Source: Streptomyces lavendulae subsp. lavendulae (GTDB lineage: Bacteria > Actinomycetota > Actinomycetes > Streptomycetales > Streptomycetaceae). Taken from it: a stretch of DNA of 64,000 nt. Location of the stretch: assembly GCF_002803845.1 (NCBI RefSeq), contig NZ_CP024985.1, positions 7,637,501 through 7,701,500 of the forward strand. Reading direction: 5' to 3'. Below the pieces are notes generated by a model. That model was not told the DNA's origin. It was given only the letters and a program-made list of their open reading frames with translations, and did no database searches. Shown here one piece after another: positions 42,947 through 53,488 of the stretch (position 1 is its first letter; each line of letters starts with the position of its first letter). The position numbers and the translations under genes are program-made.

Positions 42947-45243
42947 CGTCCGCCTCCCGTCCGGGCGGTGCGGGCCCGCGCACCGGCGGGTCGGCCCGCG
43001 GGGTCGCGGCCGCGCAGCCGCAGGCTGTTCCCGACGACCAGCAGCGAGCTGGCCGACATGGCCGCCGCGGCGACCATCGGGTTGAGCAGACCGACGGCGG
43101 CGAGCGGGACGGTGACGAGGTTGTAGCCGAACGCCCAGACCAGGTTGACCCGGATGGTCGCGAGGGTACGGCGGGCCAGGCGGACCGCGTCGGCCACCGC
43201 CTCGACGTCACCGCGGACCAGGGTCACGTCCGCCGCGCCGATGGCGACGTCGGTGCCGCTGCCCATGGCGATCCCGAGGTCCGCGCCGGCCAGTGCCACG
43301 GCGTCGTTGACGCCGTCCCCTACGACGGCCACGCACCGGCCCCCGTCCCTCAACCGCCCGACGAGGGCGGCCTTGTCCTCCGGGGAACAGCGGGCGTGGA
43401 AGCGGGCGATCCCGAGCGACGAGGCGACGGCCGCCGCCGGGGCCTCGCGGTCGCCGGTGGCGAGGACCGGCTCGACCCCCAGCCGCCGGAGGCGCTCGAC
43501 GGCCCGGTAGCTCCCCGGACGCGGGACGTCCCCCAGCCCGACGAGGGCCCGCCCGACACCGTCGATCCGTACCAGGACGGGCGTGAGCGCGGCGTCCTCG
43601 GCGGCGGCCAGCGCCCGGGCCAGGGGCTCGGGGAGGTCCTCGCCGGGTGCGCACACCTCGACGGCACGGCCCTCGACCACCCCGCTGACGCCCGCTCCGG
43701 GCACGGCCCGGAAACCGGTCACCGGCGGCAGCGCCCCGTCGGGCAGGTTCCGCCGGGCGTACGCGGCCAGGGCCTTCCCGAGCGGGTGCTCGGATCCCTG
43801 CTCGACCGCCCCGGCCAGCCGGAGCACCGTCTCCCGGTCCGGTCCGCCGGGGACCGTCGTGAGCCGGGCGACGGTCATGTGACCGGTCGTCAGGGTGCCG
43901 GTCTTGTCGAGCACGACCGTGTCGACGTGGCGCAGGGCCTCCAGGGCCCGCGGTCCGCTGATCAGGATCCCCGTGCGGGCGCCGCGGCCCGTGGCGGCCA
44001 GCAGGGCGGTGGGCGTGGCGAGGCCGAGGGCGCAGGGGCAGGCGACGACGAGGACGGCGACGGCCGCGGTCACCGCCGGCTGCGGATCCGCACCGGCGCC
44101 GAGCCAGAAGCCGAGCACGGTGACCGCCGACGTCAGGACGACGGGGACGAAGACGCCCGCCACCCGGTCGGCCAGCCGCTGCGCCGCCGCCTTTCCGGCC
44201 TGGGCGTCGGTGACCATGCGGGTGATGCGCGCGAGCCGGGTGTCCGCGCCCACCGCGGTGGCCCGTACGACGAGCAGCCCGCCCGCGTTCACCGCCGCGC
44301 CGGTCACCGGCCGGTCCGGCCCGACCTCGACGGGATCGCTCTCGCCGGTCAGCAGGGACAGGTCCAGGGCGGAGCTGCCGCAGACCACGACGCCGTCCGT
44401 GGCGACGCGTTCCCCGGGCCGGACGACGAACTCCTGCCCGACGGCGAGCCGTTCGACGGGGATCCGCCGTTCCTCGCCGTTCTCGCGCACGGTCACGTCC
44501 TTGACCGTCAGCGCGGACAGCGAGCGCAACTCCGCACCGGTGGCGCGCCGCGCCCGCGCTTCGAGGAACCGGCCGGTCAGGACGAACAGCGGTACGCCGA
44601 CCACCGCCTCCAGATAGACGTGGGCGACCTCGCCCCCGGCCGTTGGGAGGAGGGTGAAGGGCATCCGCATGCCCGGCCGGCCCGCGCCGCCGAGGAACAA
44701 CGCGTACAGGGACCACAGGAAGGAGGCGGTGACACCGAGCGAGACCAGTGTGTCCATGGTGGCCGCCGAGTGCCGCAGGCCCCGGAGCGCGCGGAGGTGG
44801 AAGGGCCAGGCGCTCCAGACGGCCACGGGTGCGGCGAGCACGAGGCACAGCCACTGCCAGTTGCGGAACTGCAGGGCCGGGACCATCGACAGGACCAGGA
44901 CCGGCGCGCAGAGCAGCGCGGTGACCAGCAGCCGCTCGCGCCCGGCGCGGTCCTCCTCCGGTACGACGTCCTGCGCCTCCCCTTCCGGCCGTTGCGCGGG
45001 CCGCGCGGGCGCGTGGAGTCCGGCCGTGTACCCGGCGCGCTCGACGGCGGCCACCAGCTCGGCCGCCGTGACTCCGGGCGGATGGAGCACGCGCGCCCGG
45101 CCGGTGGCCAGGTTCACGGTGGCGCTGACCCCCTCGATCCTCCCGAGCCGTTTCTCGACGCGGTTGACGCAGGCCGCGCAGGTCATGCCGCCGACGGTGA
45201 GGTCGGTCGTGGTGGCGGGGACGGCCGTCGGCTCCGGTGTCAT
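42943..45243 (-). CDS. copA: Copper-translocating P1B-type ATPase
   Basis: A 766-residue pump. An N-terminal heavy-metal domain carries MTCAAC (about residues 20-25). Eight membrane helices include the ion-binding CPC in VVACPCALG; the A-domain has LTGES, the phosphorylated Asp is in DKTGT, SEHPLGKA is the ATP-binding SxHP motif, and GDGVNDAVAL is the hinge. The C-terminal NLVWAFGYN and MSASSLLVVGNSLRL with Met-Ser-Ser are the usual Cu+ determinants of subgroup 1B-1. ATG 45243 overlaps the small gene at 45240-45500. It most likely exports Cu+ or Ag+. Confidence 0.95.
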   Translation of the reverse strand: MTPEPTAVPATTTDLTVGGMTCAACVNRVEKRLGRIEGVSATVNLATGRARVLHPPGVTAAELVAAVERAGYTAGLHAPARPAQRPEGEAQDVVPEEDRAGRERLLVTALLCAPVLVLSMVPALQFRNWQWLCLVLAAPVAVWSAWPFHLRALRGLRHSAATMDTLVSLGVTASFLWSLYALFLGGAGRPGMRMPFTLLPTAGGEVAHVYLEAVVGVPLFVLTGRFLEARARRATGAELRSLSALTVKDVTVRENGEERRIPVERLAVGQEFVVRPGERVATDGVVVCGSSALDLSLLTGESDPVEVGPDRPVTGAAVNAGGLLVVRATAVGADTRLARITRMVTDAQAGKAAAQRLADRVAGVFVPVVLTSAVTVLGFWLGAGADPQPAVTAAVAVLVVACPCALGLATPTALLAATGRGARTGILISGPRALEALRHVDTVVLDKTGTLTTGHMTVARLTTVPGGPDRETVLRLAGAVEQGSEHPLGKALAAYARRNLPDGALPPVTGFRAVPGAGVSGVVEGRAVEVCAPGEDLPEPLARALAAAEDAALTPVLVRIDGVGRALVGLGDVPRPGSYRAVERLRRLGVEPVLATGDREAPAAAVASSLGIARFHARCSPEDKAALVGRLRDGGRCVAVVGDGVNDAVALAGADLGIAMGSGTDVAIGAADVTLVRGDVEAVADAVRLARRTLATIRVNLVWAFGYNLVTVPLAAVGLLNPMVAAAAMSASSLLVVGNSLRLRGRDPAGRPAGARARTARTGGGR

Positions 45244-45500
45244 CGGCCGCCGCCCGGCCCGGTGTCGGCGGTGCCGTCGTGACCGTGCCGCCCCGATCCG
45301 CCGCCCGCGCCGCCCGCCGGGGCGGGGGCGGCGTCGCCGGAGTGCATGCCGGGTGCGACCGGGCCCGCCGCGGAACCGACCCCGTACGAAAGGCAGAACA
45401 CCACCACCAGCAGGAGCAGGAACCCGGCGAGGGCCGGTGGCGGCACCCACCGCCGGGGTGCGGGGTCCGTGTCGCCGGGGGACCGCTGATGTTCCGCCAT
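45240..45500 (-). CDS. Small membrane protein with a His/Gly-rich tail, copper operon
   Basis: An 86-residue protein: cytosolic Pro/Arg-rich N-terminus, one membrane helix (ALAGFLLLLVVVFCLSYGVG) and an extracytosolic Gly/Ala tail with scattered His and one Met (GMHSGDAAP, GRHGHDG). ATG 45500 has GGGAG 5 nt upstream. The 4-nt overlap with copA shows that it belongs to the copper operon. The function is unknown; a periplasmic metal-binding anchor is one possibility. Confidence 0.75.
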   Translation of the reverse strand: MAEHQRSPGDTDPAPRRWVPPPALAGFLLLLVVVFCLSYGVGSAAGPVAPGMHSGDAAPAPAGGAGGGSGRHGHDGTADTGPGGGR

Positions 45501-45538
45501 CGCCACTCCCTGTCCTCGTGCCCTTGGAGGCCTTCCCC

Positions 45539-45664
45539 TTGAGTGGTCGGGCCGCCGCGGCGGAGAGTTCCCGGTTCGGAACAGGCCGTCAGGCCGAGCG
45601 CGAGCGCGCCGGCCCCCGCGAGGGAGCGCGGCACGGAACGGCGTGACAGGTCGGGAATCGGGAC
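45539..45664 (-). pseudogene. Remnant of a lipoprotein gene (signal peptide only)
   Basis: The leftward frame encodes PDLSRRSVPRSLAGAGALAL followed by GLTACSEPG, a complete lipoprotein signal with lipobox LTAC. A GGAGG site lies at the correct 5-nt distance from codon 45662-45664, but that codon is GTC, not GTG. After the cysteine the frame runs into the ribosome-binding site of the copper-operon gene at 45500 without any recognisable mature domain. It therefore looks like the first 40 codons of a lost binding protein, with a mutated start. Confidence 0.55.
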
Positions 45665-45750
45665 GGGGGCCTCCGGTGGGGGAAGGGGGAGTGGGGAGCG
45701 ACCGGGCCGCACACCTGGTCGGGGGGGACGGCTGGGGGACGGGCGGACGG

Positions 45751-46920
45751 TCAGGGCATCGGCTCGTGCATGGTCGAGCAGTGGATGCCGCCGCCTCCGC
45801 CCATCAGGCGGTCGACGTCGAGCTGGACGACCTCGCGGCCGGGGAAGGCCGCCGCCAGGGCCTGCCGGGCGGCCTCGTCCTTGGAGCGGTCGCCGAACCG
45901 GGCGGTGATCACGCCGCCGTTGACGAGGACGAAGTTCAGGTAGGAGTCGACGAAGGTCGAACTCTTCGAGCGGACGGTGTCGGGTCCGTCCACCCGGATC
46001 ACCCGCAGCCGGCGGCCGCGCGCGTCGGTCGCCGCGGAGAGGATCGCGAACTGCTCGCGGGCGTCGCGCGCCCACTCGTCGTTCCGGTCCTGGGGCGGCA
46101 GCTGGACCATCACCACGCCGGGGCGGACGAACCGCGAGGTGACGTCGACGTGGTCGTCGGTGATGTCCTTGCCCCTGATCCCGGGCAGCCAGATCATCTT
46201 GTCCGCGCCGTACGCCTCCAGGAGGGCGTCCTCGATCCCGTCGCGGCTCATGCCCCGGTTGCGGTTCCTGTTGACCGGGCTGCTCTCGGTCGCCATCAGC
46301 GTGCCGTCGCCGTCGCACTCCACCGCGCCGCCCTCGCCGACCAGGTCGGCGTAGGTGAGCCGCAGGCCGCGCCGGCGGGCGACGAGCTCGGCGGCCCGGG
46401 CGTCGTAGGTGTGCACCTGCTTGTTGCCCCACCCGTTGAAGTTGAGGGAGACCGCGTCCAGGCCGCCGTTGCCGTCGTGGCGGAAGACCGGGGCGATGTC
46501 GCGCATCCACAGGTCGTCGGTGGGGATCGCGGTGGTCACCTCGACCTGCGGGCCGCACAGGGGACGCGCCTGGCGGGCGCTGTAGTCGTCGGGGACGCAC
46601 ATCACCACGGGCTCGAACTCGGCGATGGTGCGGGCGATCAGCGCGATGTCCTCCTGCACGCCGGACAGCTGCCGCCCCCACACCGACTTCCGGGACGGCC
46701 AGGACATCCAGGTCCTGGCGTGCGGGACGTCGTCGGCCGGGACCCGGGGGCGTACGCCGCCCGGCCGCGCCGCGGGCGAGGCGGAGGCAGACGTGAGCGC
46801 CGCGCCGCCGAGGGCGACACCTGCCGCGCCGAGGCCGACCGCCCCGAGCACGCCCCGACGGGAGGGCAGGAGCCCGAGCAGGTGGTCGCCGAGCGAGCGC
46901 TCGCCACGGTGTTCGGTCAT
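45751..46920 (-). CDS. aguA: Agmatine deiminase family protein with Tat signal
   Basis: A 389-residue guanidine-modifying enzyme of the pentein fold that hydrolyses agmatine to N-carbamoylputrescine and ammonia. Conserved segments are WMSWP, PTDDLWMRDIAPVF, NFNGWGNK, EGGAVECDGDGTLM, the His in DITDDHVDVTSRF and the catalytic Cys in GGGGIHCSTMHEP. The N-terminus has SRRGVLGAVGLGAAGVALGG, a twin-arginine-like export signal, so the enzyme probably acts outside the membrane. ATG 46920 has GGAG 5 nt upstream. No transporter gene accompanies it now; a lipoprotein remnant lies just downstream. Confidence 0.9.
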   Translation of the reverse strand: MTEHRGERSLGDHLLGLLPSRRGVLGAVGLGAAGVALGGAALTSASASPAARPGGVRPRVPADDVPHARTWMSWPSRKSVWGRQLSGVQEDIALIARTIAEFEPVVMCVPDDYSARQARPLCGPQVEVTTAIPTDDLWMRDIAPVFRHDGNGGLDAVSLNFNGWGNKQVHTYDARAAELVARRRGLRLTYADLVGEGGAVECDGDGTLMATESSPVNRNRNRGMSRDGIEDALLEAYGADKMIWLPGIRGKDITDDHVDVTSRFVRPGVVMVQLPPQDRNDEWARDAREQFAILSAATDARGRRLRVIRVDGPDTVRSKSSTFVDSYLNFVLVNGGVITARFGDRSKDEAARQALAAAFPGREVVQLDVDRLMGGGGGIHCSTMHEPMP

Positions 46921-47044
46921 GGCATCTCCAGATCAAGTAGACCTTCGCCGGACCGGCGCCGCCATCGCGGACAGGGGGTATCACCGGTCGGCTGGAGGCG
47001 CTGCGGCTGCCGGCCGAGGACGGGCGCTGACGGGCATGCCCGGC

Positions 47045-47081
47045 GGGGCGGTGGTGTGGCCGCTGCCACGACCACCGCCCC
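47045..47081. terminator. Terminator hairpin of the sulfonate-type binding protein gene
   Basis: GGGGCGGTGGT (47045-47055) pairs with ACCACCGCCCC (47071-47081), with an inner TGGC/GCCA stem, 8 nt after the stop of the leftward gene. The remaining 46921-47044 shows no gene. Confidence 0.8.
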
Positions 47082-47088
47082 CGCGGGG

Positions 47089-48207
47089 TTACTTGGCGCC
47101 GAGACCGGCGTCGGAGACCTCGGGCTTGCCCGCGGCCTTGAGGACCTTGTTCAGGAGCGTCAGGTCGTAGATGCCTGCCAGGTCGGGCTGCTCGATGAGC
47201 TTGGCCTTGACCGCCCAGTCGGACTCGGTCTTCAGGGTGCTCGCGAGCGGGTCGTCGGTGACGAGGATGGACTGCCAGGCCGGGTCGATGACCTTGGCGT
47301 CGAGGGGCTTGCCGCTGTCCGCCGCGAGCTTGGCGTTGGCCGAGGCCTTGGCCTTGTCGGGGTTGGCGTTGATCCACTCGTTGGTCTTCACCGTGCCCTT
47401 GAGCACGGCCTCCACCACGTCCGCGTGTTCCTTGAGGAACTTCTGCGACACGATGACGTTCGTGATCACGAACTTCTTGTCGGGCCACAGGGCCGTCTCG
47501 TCGAGGAGGACGGAGCCGCCGTCGGAGACGAGCTTGGAGGCGGTCGGCTCGGGCACCCAGGCGCCGTCGATCGAGCCCTGCTTGAAGGCGTCGGGGGTGA
47601 CCTTGTTGTCGGTGCGGACGACGGAGACGTCGCCCTTGCCGGACTCCGGGTCGACCGACCAGCCCTTCTCGGAGATCCAGTTGAGGAACGCGACGTCCTG
47701 CGTGTTCCCCTTCTGGGGGGTGGCGATCTTCTTGCCCTTGAGGTCGTCGAGGGTCTTGATCTTGTCCGGGTTCACGACGAGCTTGACGCCACCGGAGGCG
47801 GAGCCGGAGATGATCCGCAGGTTGGAGCCCTTGGACTTGACGTAGCCGTTGATCGAGGGCGAGGGGCCGATGAAGCCGATGTCGAGAGAGCCGCCGTTGA
47901 GGGCTTCGATCTCGGACGGGCCGGCGTTGAAGGACTGCGGCTTGATCCTGGTGCCGTTCAGTTCCTTCTCGATCAGGCCTTCCTGGAGGCCGACCAGAGC
48001 GGTGGCGTGCGTCAGGTTCGGGAAGTACCCGATGCGGACCTCGGAGGCGGAGAGCTTCTTGGCTCCATCGGCGACGTTGGAGGCCGCGGTGTCCTTGGGC
48101 TCGTCCTTCTTGGCCTCGGAGCCGTAGCCGCAGGCGGTGAGCAGCAGGGGGAGCGTCGCGGTGAGGGCGATGGCGCGCAGGGCGGTGAGCGGTCTTGCGG
48201 CAGACAC
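47089..48207 (-). CDS. Aliphatic sulfonate/nitrate/taurine-type substrate-binding lipoprotein
   Basis: A 372-residue SsuA/TauA/NMT1-type binding protein. Lipobox LLTAC is near residue 25; then RIGYFPNLTHATALVGLQEG, FNAGPSEIEALNGGSLDIGF, IATPQKGNTQDVAFLNW and KQGSIDGAWVPEPTASKL form the two lobes. GTG 48207 has AGGA 7 nt upstream. A cysteine-containing leader peptide and an Rrf2-type operator candidate lie upstream, which supports a sulfur substrate. No permease or ATPase gene adjoins it: the next gene is agmatine deiminase after a terminator, so its ABC partners must lie elsewhere or be lost. Confidence 0.9.
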   Translation of the reverse strand: MSAARPLTALRAIALTATLPLLLTACGYGSEAKKDEPKDTAASNVADGAKKLSASEVRIGYFPNLTHATALVGLQEGLIEKELNGTRIKPQSFNAGPSEIEALNGGSLDIGFIGPSPSINGYVKSKGSNLRIISGSASGGVKLVVNPDKIKTLDDLKGKKIATPQKGNTQDVAFLNWISEKGWSVDPESGKGDVSVVRTDNKVTPDAFKQGSIDGAWVPEPTASKLVSDGGSVLLDETALWPDKKFVITNVIVSQKFLKEHADVVEAVLKGTVKTNEWINANPDKAKASANAKLAADSGKPLDAKVIDPAWQSILVTDDPLASTLKTESDWAVKAKLIEQPDLAGIYDLTLLNKVLKAAGKPEVSDAGLGAK

Positions 48208-48501
48208 GGAGGTGTCCTTTCACGGAAGGGAGTTCGAGTGGATGCGGAGGATGCGACGCGGGGCCGTCGGTGCGTACGGAGCCCGTCACCGGCCGGCGGC
48301 GGCCGGATCACGGTCGCGGGGCGGAGGAAGGGCGGGGCGCCGGCTGCCGCGGGGTGGACGGCGAGCGGGTCCGTCGCACACCCGCGTGCGAAGGCGCGCG
48401 GGCGGTGAGGCCGGCCGAGGGGCCCGTCGGGCGGACGGCGAGCGGGGCGGACGGCGCGCCGGCGGTGTTCCGTGCGTGGGGCGAAGGCCCCGCGGACGGT
48501 T

Positions 48502-48600
48502 TCAGGCGGGCTGACACATGGCGCTGGAGGTGCGGACCAGGTCGATGTGGCGGCGGGAGGTCAGGGCCGGCGTCCGGCCCGCGCGGTGCGGTGTGCGCAC
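48502..48600 (-). CDS. Cysteine leader peptide of the sulfur operon
   Basis: A 32-residue ORF from GTG 48600, preceded by GGGGGG about 8 nt upstream, ends in SRRHIDLVRTSSAMCQPA. The RRHxDLxRxxSxxC ending is the pattern of short actinobacterial leader peptides found before cysteine and sulfur assimilation genes, where translation through the terminal Cys codon is thought to report cysteine supply. It lies 295 nt before the sulfonate-type binding protein gene and 26 nt behind an operator candidate. The GC-rich spacer 48208-48501 could fold into alternative hairpins but holds no other gene. Confidence 0.75.
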   Translation of the reverse strand: MRTPHRAGRTPALTSRRHIDLVRTSSAMCQPA

Positions 48601-48625
48601 GGCTGGTCCCCCCTTGATTCCTAGT

Positions 48626-48645
48626 TTTCCCACCTGGTTGGTAGG
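48626..48645 (-). promoter_or_regulatory. Operator candidate shared with 50571-50590 (Rrf2-type)
   Basis: Leftward sequence CCTACCAACCAGGTGGGAAA is identical at 16 of 20 positions to the copy at 50571-50590. It lies 26 nt upstream of the leader peptide, next to an Rrf2-family regulator gene, and recalls CymR boxes of sulfur genes. Confidence 0.6.
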
Positions 48646-48748
48646 CATAGTGGCAGACGGGGGTGACCGTCCCAAGGGACCGGCCACATCGTGGACGCCA
48701 CGATCTCGCGATGCGAGAATCCGCAGGTGGGGCGGATGGCGGGGAGGA

Positions 48749-49207
48749 TCAGGGATTGGTCCAGGCGTCAGGGGTCCGCGTCAGCGCGGATACGTCGGCG
48801 GGCAGGTCGCACGATGCGACGTCGGCGAGCGAGACACCGTCGAGGATCTCGCGCACATTGGCCCGGAGCGCGATCCACAGGGGGAGCAGCGCCTCGGCGG
48901 GGCCGGTGTAGGAGAGGTCCGGGGGGCGGACCCCGCGTACCGAGACGAGCGGTCCGTCCACGACGCGGATGACGTCGGCGATGCTGATGGACCGGGCGGG
49001 CTTGGCCAGCCGGTAGCCGCCGTTGCCGCCGCGCTGGCTGAGCACCAGACCGCCCCGGCGCATGTCGTTGAGGATGCCTTCGAGGAACTTGTGCGGGATG
49101 TCCTGGGCGTCCGCGATGGCTTCGGCCTTCACCGGCCCGTCGTCCTGTGACGCGGCGAGCTGCAGTGCGGCACGTACCGCGTAGTCCGCCCTGGCTGAGA
49201 TCCGCAT
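48749..49207 (-). CDS. Rrf2-family transcriptional regulator
   Basis: A 152-residue winged-helix repressor starting MRISARADYAVRAALQLA, the standard Rrf2 N-terminus. The recognition part is AIADAQDIPHKFLEGILNDM, with wing GGLVLSQRGGNGGYRLAKPA. The region that holds three cysteines in IscR/NsrR contains only one (near ASCDLP), so no [2Fe-2S] site of that type is expected, as in CymR. Flanking genes carry a shared operator candidate and a cysteine leader, so it probably controls sulfur acquisition. ATG 49207 is unambiguous. Confidence 0.9.
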   Translation of the reverse strand: MRISARADYAVRAALQLAASQDDGPVKAEAIADAQDIPHKFLEGILNDMRRGGLVLSQRGGNGGYRLAKPARSISIADVIRVVDGPLVSVRGVRPPDLSYTGPAEALLPLWIALRANVREILDGVSLADVASCDLPADVSALTRTPDAWTNP

Positions 49208-49247
49208 GAGGCCATTATCCCGTACGGTTCGGGCCGGTGTCCGCCAC

Positions 49248-49283
49248 GCACGGGCCGCCCCGACGTGCGGGAGGGGCCCGTGC
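49248..49283. terminator. Hairpin between the SfnB-like and Rrf2 genes
   Basis: GCACGGGCC (49248-49256) pairs with GGCCCGTGC (49275-49283) just behind the stop of the leftward flavoenzyme gene. Confidence 0.65.
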
Positions 49284-49289
49284 CCGGTG

Positions 49290-50516
49290 TCAGTGGAAGG
49301 CGGCCGCCACCGCGCGGTGGGAGCCGTTGAGGTAGTGCTCGCCGATGGAGCGCAGGCGGTGCGCGGCGGGATGGAGCGCCGTCAGGACGCGTGCGTTGCG
49401 CCAGAAACGGTCCAGGCCGGGGGCGTCCGCGAGCTCCAGTACGCGCGCGGTGACGTGCAGGGCCGCCTTCGACGTCACCGTCTCGGCCGTGGCGACCAGG
49501 GCGGAGACCCCCGCGGGCTCCTCCAGGTCGAGCTGCGCGCCCGGGTCCAGGGCCTGGGCCATCACCTCCGTCGCCCGGTCGACCACGGCGGTGGCCGTCT
49601 GGGCGGCGGAGGCGAGCTCCCCGTACGTCAGGAAGAGGTCCGGGTCCGCGCCGGGCAGCCGGTACGCGCGACCGCCCCTGCTGAGGTCGCGGGCTTCCGT
49701 GAGCGCACCCTCGACGATGCCCAGGCCGACGTGGCAGAGGGCGAGCCGGAGCGCCGGTTCGGCCAGCGCGGTGAAGGGCGGGGTCGACTCCTCGTCGTGC
49801 GGCCGGCGGCCCAGCACCTGTCCCGGTGCGACGGTGACCCGGTCGAGGACGAGCTCACCGGCGCCGACCACGCGCTGCCCGAGGCGGTCGTGGGCGGGCT
49901 CGACGGTCATGCCCCGCACACCGGACGGGATCCGTACGACCAGGACGTCACCGGTCACGGCGCAGGTGGCGTCGAGCACGATCTGGTCGGCGACGGCCAC
50001 CGCCGTCTCCACGAACCGGCGTCCGCTCAGCACGTGGCCGGTGCCGCGCGGCCTCAGCGCGAGGTCGGCTCCTTCGGATTCGTCCTCGGGTGCGGGAGCG
50101 CGCAGCGCGCCGGTCCACAGCCAGTGCTCGCGGACCGACTCCTCTTCGAGGGCGGTCGCGTGCTGGTGACCCGCGTAGAAACGCGCGCTCCACGCGTGGG
50201 CGTAGTGGCGGGCGAGCACCTCGCCGACGGAGCTGTCCGCGGCGGAGATCTTCCGTATGACGGTGCATCCGGTACGCCAGTCCGCCCCGCGGCCCGGCGC
50301 GTACGGGGTGAGGGCCGCGAGCAGTCCGGCCTCGCGCAGCCGGGCCGCCTCGTCGTCCGGGGACCTGCCCGCCCGGTCGCGGGCGATGGCGTCCGCGGCG
50401 AGGTCGTCCGCCACGTCGCGGACGGTACGCAGGAGCGCCCGGCGCCGCTCGTCGGCCGGCCGGCGGCCCGCGGTGCCACGAGCGACGGCGGCGTCAGGGG
50501 GGACGGCGGTGGTCAT
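49290..50516 (-). CDS. SfnB/DszC-like acyl-CoA dehydrogenase-fold flavoenzyme
   Basis: A 408-residue protein with the acyl-CoA dehydrogenase fold but without the substrate and catalytic motifs of true dehydrogenases. Segments such as RKISAADSSVGEVLARHYAH, WLWTGALRAPAPEDE, GHVLSGRRFVETA and PFTALAEPALRLALCHVGLG resemble the flavin-dependent monooxygenases SfnB and DszC, which release sulfur from sulfones or thiophenes. ATG 50516 has GGAG 8 nt upstream. An operator-like box shared with the binding protein/leader operon is 55 nt upstream. It would need a reduced-flavin supplier; none is adjacent. Confidence 0.8.
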   Translation of the reverse strand: MTTAVPPDAAVARGTAGRRPADERRRALLRTVRDVADDLAADAIARDRAGRSPDDEAARLREAGLLAALTPYAPGRGADWRTGCTVIRKISAADSSVGEVLARHYAHAWSARFYAGHQHATALEEESVREHWLWTGALRAPAPEDESEGADLALRPRGTGHVLSGRRFVETAVAVADQIVLDATCAVTGDVLVVRIPSGVRGMTVEPAHDRLGQRVVGAGELVLDRVTVAPGQVLGRRPHDEESTPPFTALAEPALRLALCHVGLGIVEGALTEARDLSRGGRAYRLPGADPDLFLTYGELASAAQTATAVVDRATEVMAQALDPGAQLDLEEPAGVSALVATAETVTSKAALHVTARVLELADAPGLDRFWRNARVLTALHPAAHRLRSIGEHYLNGSHRAVAAAFH

Positions 50517-50570
50517 GTCGGTTACTCCGGAACGTCTTCGGGCGGCTTCGGCCGATTGCCGAATCCCACC

Positions 50571-50590
50571 TTTCCCATCGGATTGATAGG
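50571..50590 (-). promoter_or_regulatory. Operator candidate upstream of the SfnB-like gene
   Basis: Leftward CCTATCAATCCGATGGGAAA matches the copy at 48626-48645 at 16 of 20 positions, and flanks on both sides also agree partly. It lies 55 nt before the start codon. Confidence 0.6.
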
Positions 50591-50706
50591 GATACTTCAC
50601 CGAAGTGGCCGTCCGGGCAAGGGTGTGACCGGATGATGGACAGTCGGGTCTTGAGAGGGGAGATGACGAGGGGTCAGGGGCCGTGGCCCCCACGCCGGGA
50701 CGGTGC

Positions 50707-50973
50707 TCAGCCCGTCTCGTCACGGATCACGTTGCGGTGCTCCTCGTAGACGAGACGGGCGTCGGCGTCCGGCAGCGCCGGGGTCGTGAAGCCGCAGGCG
50801 CAGGTCACCACGGTGAGATCGCGCGCAGCGCCCGCGCCGTGTCCCTCGGGGCCGGTCCGCGCCGTTCCCGCCGGCCTCTCGTAGCGGAGGTGGTGCGGGT
50901 GGCGAGGGGTGCGGGAAGCGGCCGGGGCGAGGGGGGAGCCGGTCTCGTCGGGGGTGAAGCGGTGATCGCTCAT
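50707..50973 (-). CDS. Small hypothetical protein
   Basis: An 88-residue soluble protein, begins MSDHRFTPDETG, with a basic, His/Pro-rich middle and a more ordered C-terminus (DLTVVTCACGFTTPALPDAD, then VYEEHRNVIRDETG). The single CxC pair could bind metal, but half a zinc ribbon is all that is visible. No close family is recognised. It stands alone between the sulfur group and katG; codon composition at third positions is typical of coding sequence here. Confidence 0.6.
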   Translation of the reverse strand: MSDHRFTPDETGSPLAPAASRTPRHPHHLRYERPAGTARTGPEGHGAGAARDLTVVTCACGFTTPALPDADARLVYEEHRNVIRDETG

Positions 50974-51070
50974 GGGCCCAGTGTCGCCTGCCGCGCACGG
51001 GCGGGGAGCGCACGCGCGGCAGGGCGCGACGGTGGCGTCACCGGGTTGGGGGCGGAGCCCGCGGCGGGGT

Positions 51071-51100
51071 TCCGAGCCCGGGACGTCGTCCGGGCTCGGA
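51071..51100. terminator. Terminator hairpin of katG
   Basis: TCCGAGCCCGG (51071-51081) pairs with CCGGGCTCGGA (51090-51100) over 11 bp across an 8-nt loop, 11 nt after the katG stop. Confidence 0.85.
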
Positions 51101-51110
51101 CACGCCGGGG

Positions 51111-53300
<2,190 letters not shown>

Positions 53301-53488
53301 GTCCGTCCTTCTTTCCTGTCTCGGTGTTTCCCCCCGCTGGCTGCGTCCGTATGGTCGCGCACCGCAGACCGTGCCGCACGGGAACACGCAGGCGGCCCCG
53401 CACAACGGGCACGCGAGGCCGAAAGGCGGAATCCAGCCATCCGTATCGGTAAGCTGCTGTCTCCCCGAGCCTGAACAGGTGAACCGAT

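Noticed and set aside
46970..47031. Rightward frame ending ITGRLEALRLPAEDGR before a stop
   Set aside because: It looks coding but has no start and no recognisable domain; too short to call even as a remnant.
43208..48289. A leftward open frame of more than 1600 codons
   Set aside because: It runs out of frame through copA, aguA and the binding protein gene; composition is Arg/Pro/Gly-rich. It is a high-GC shadow, apart from the short lipoprotein remnant at 45539-45664.
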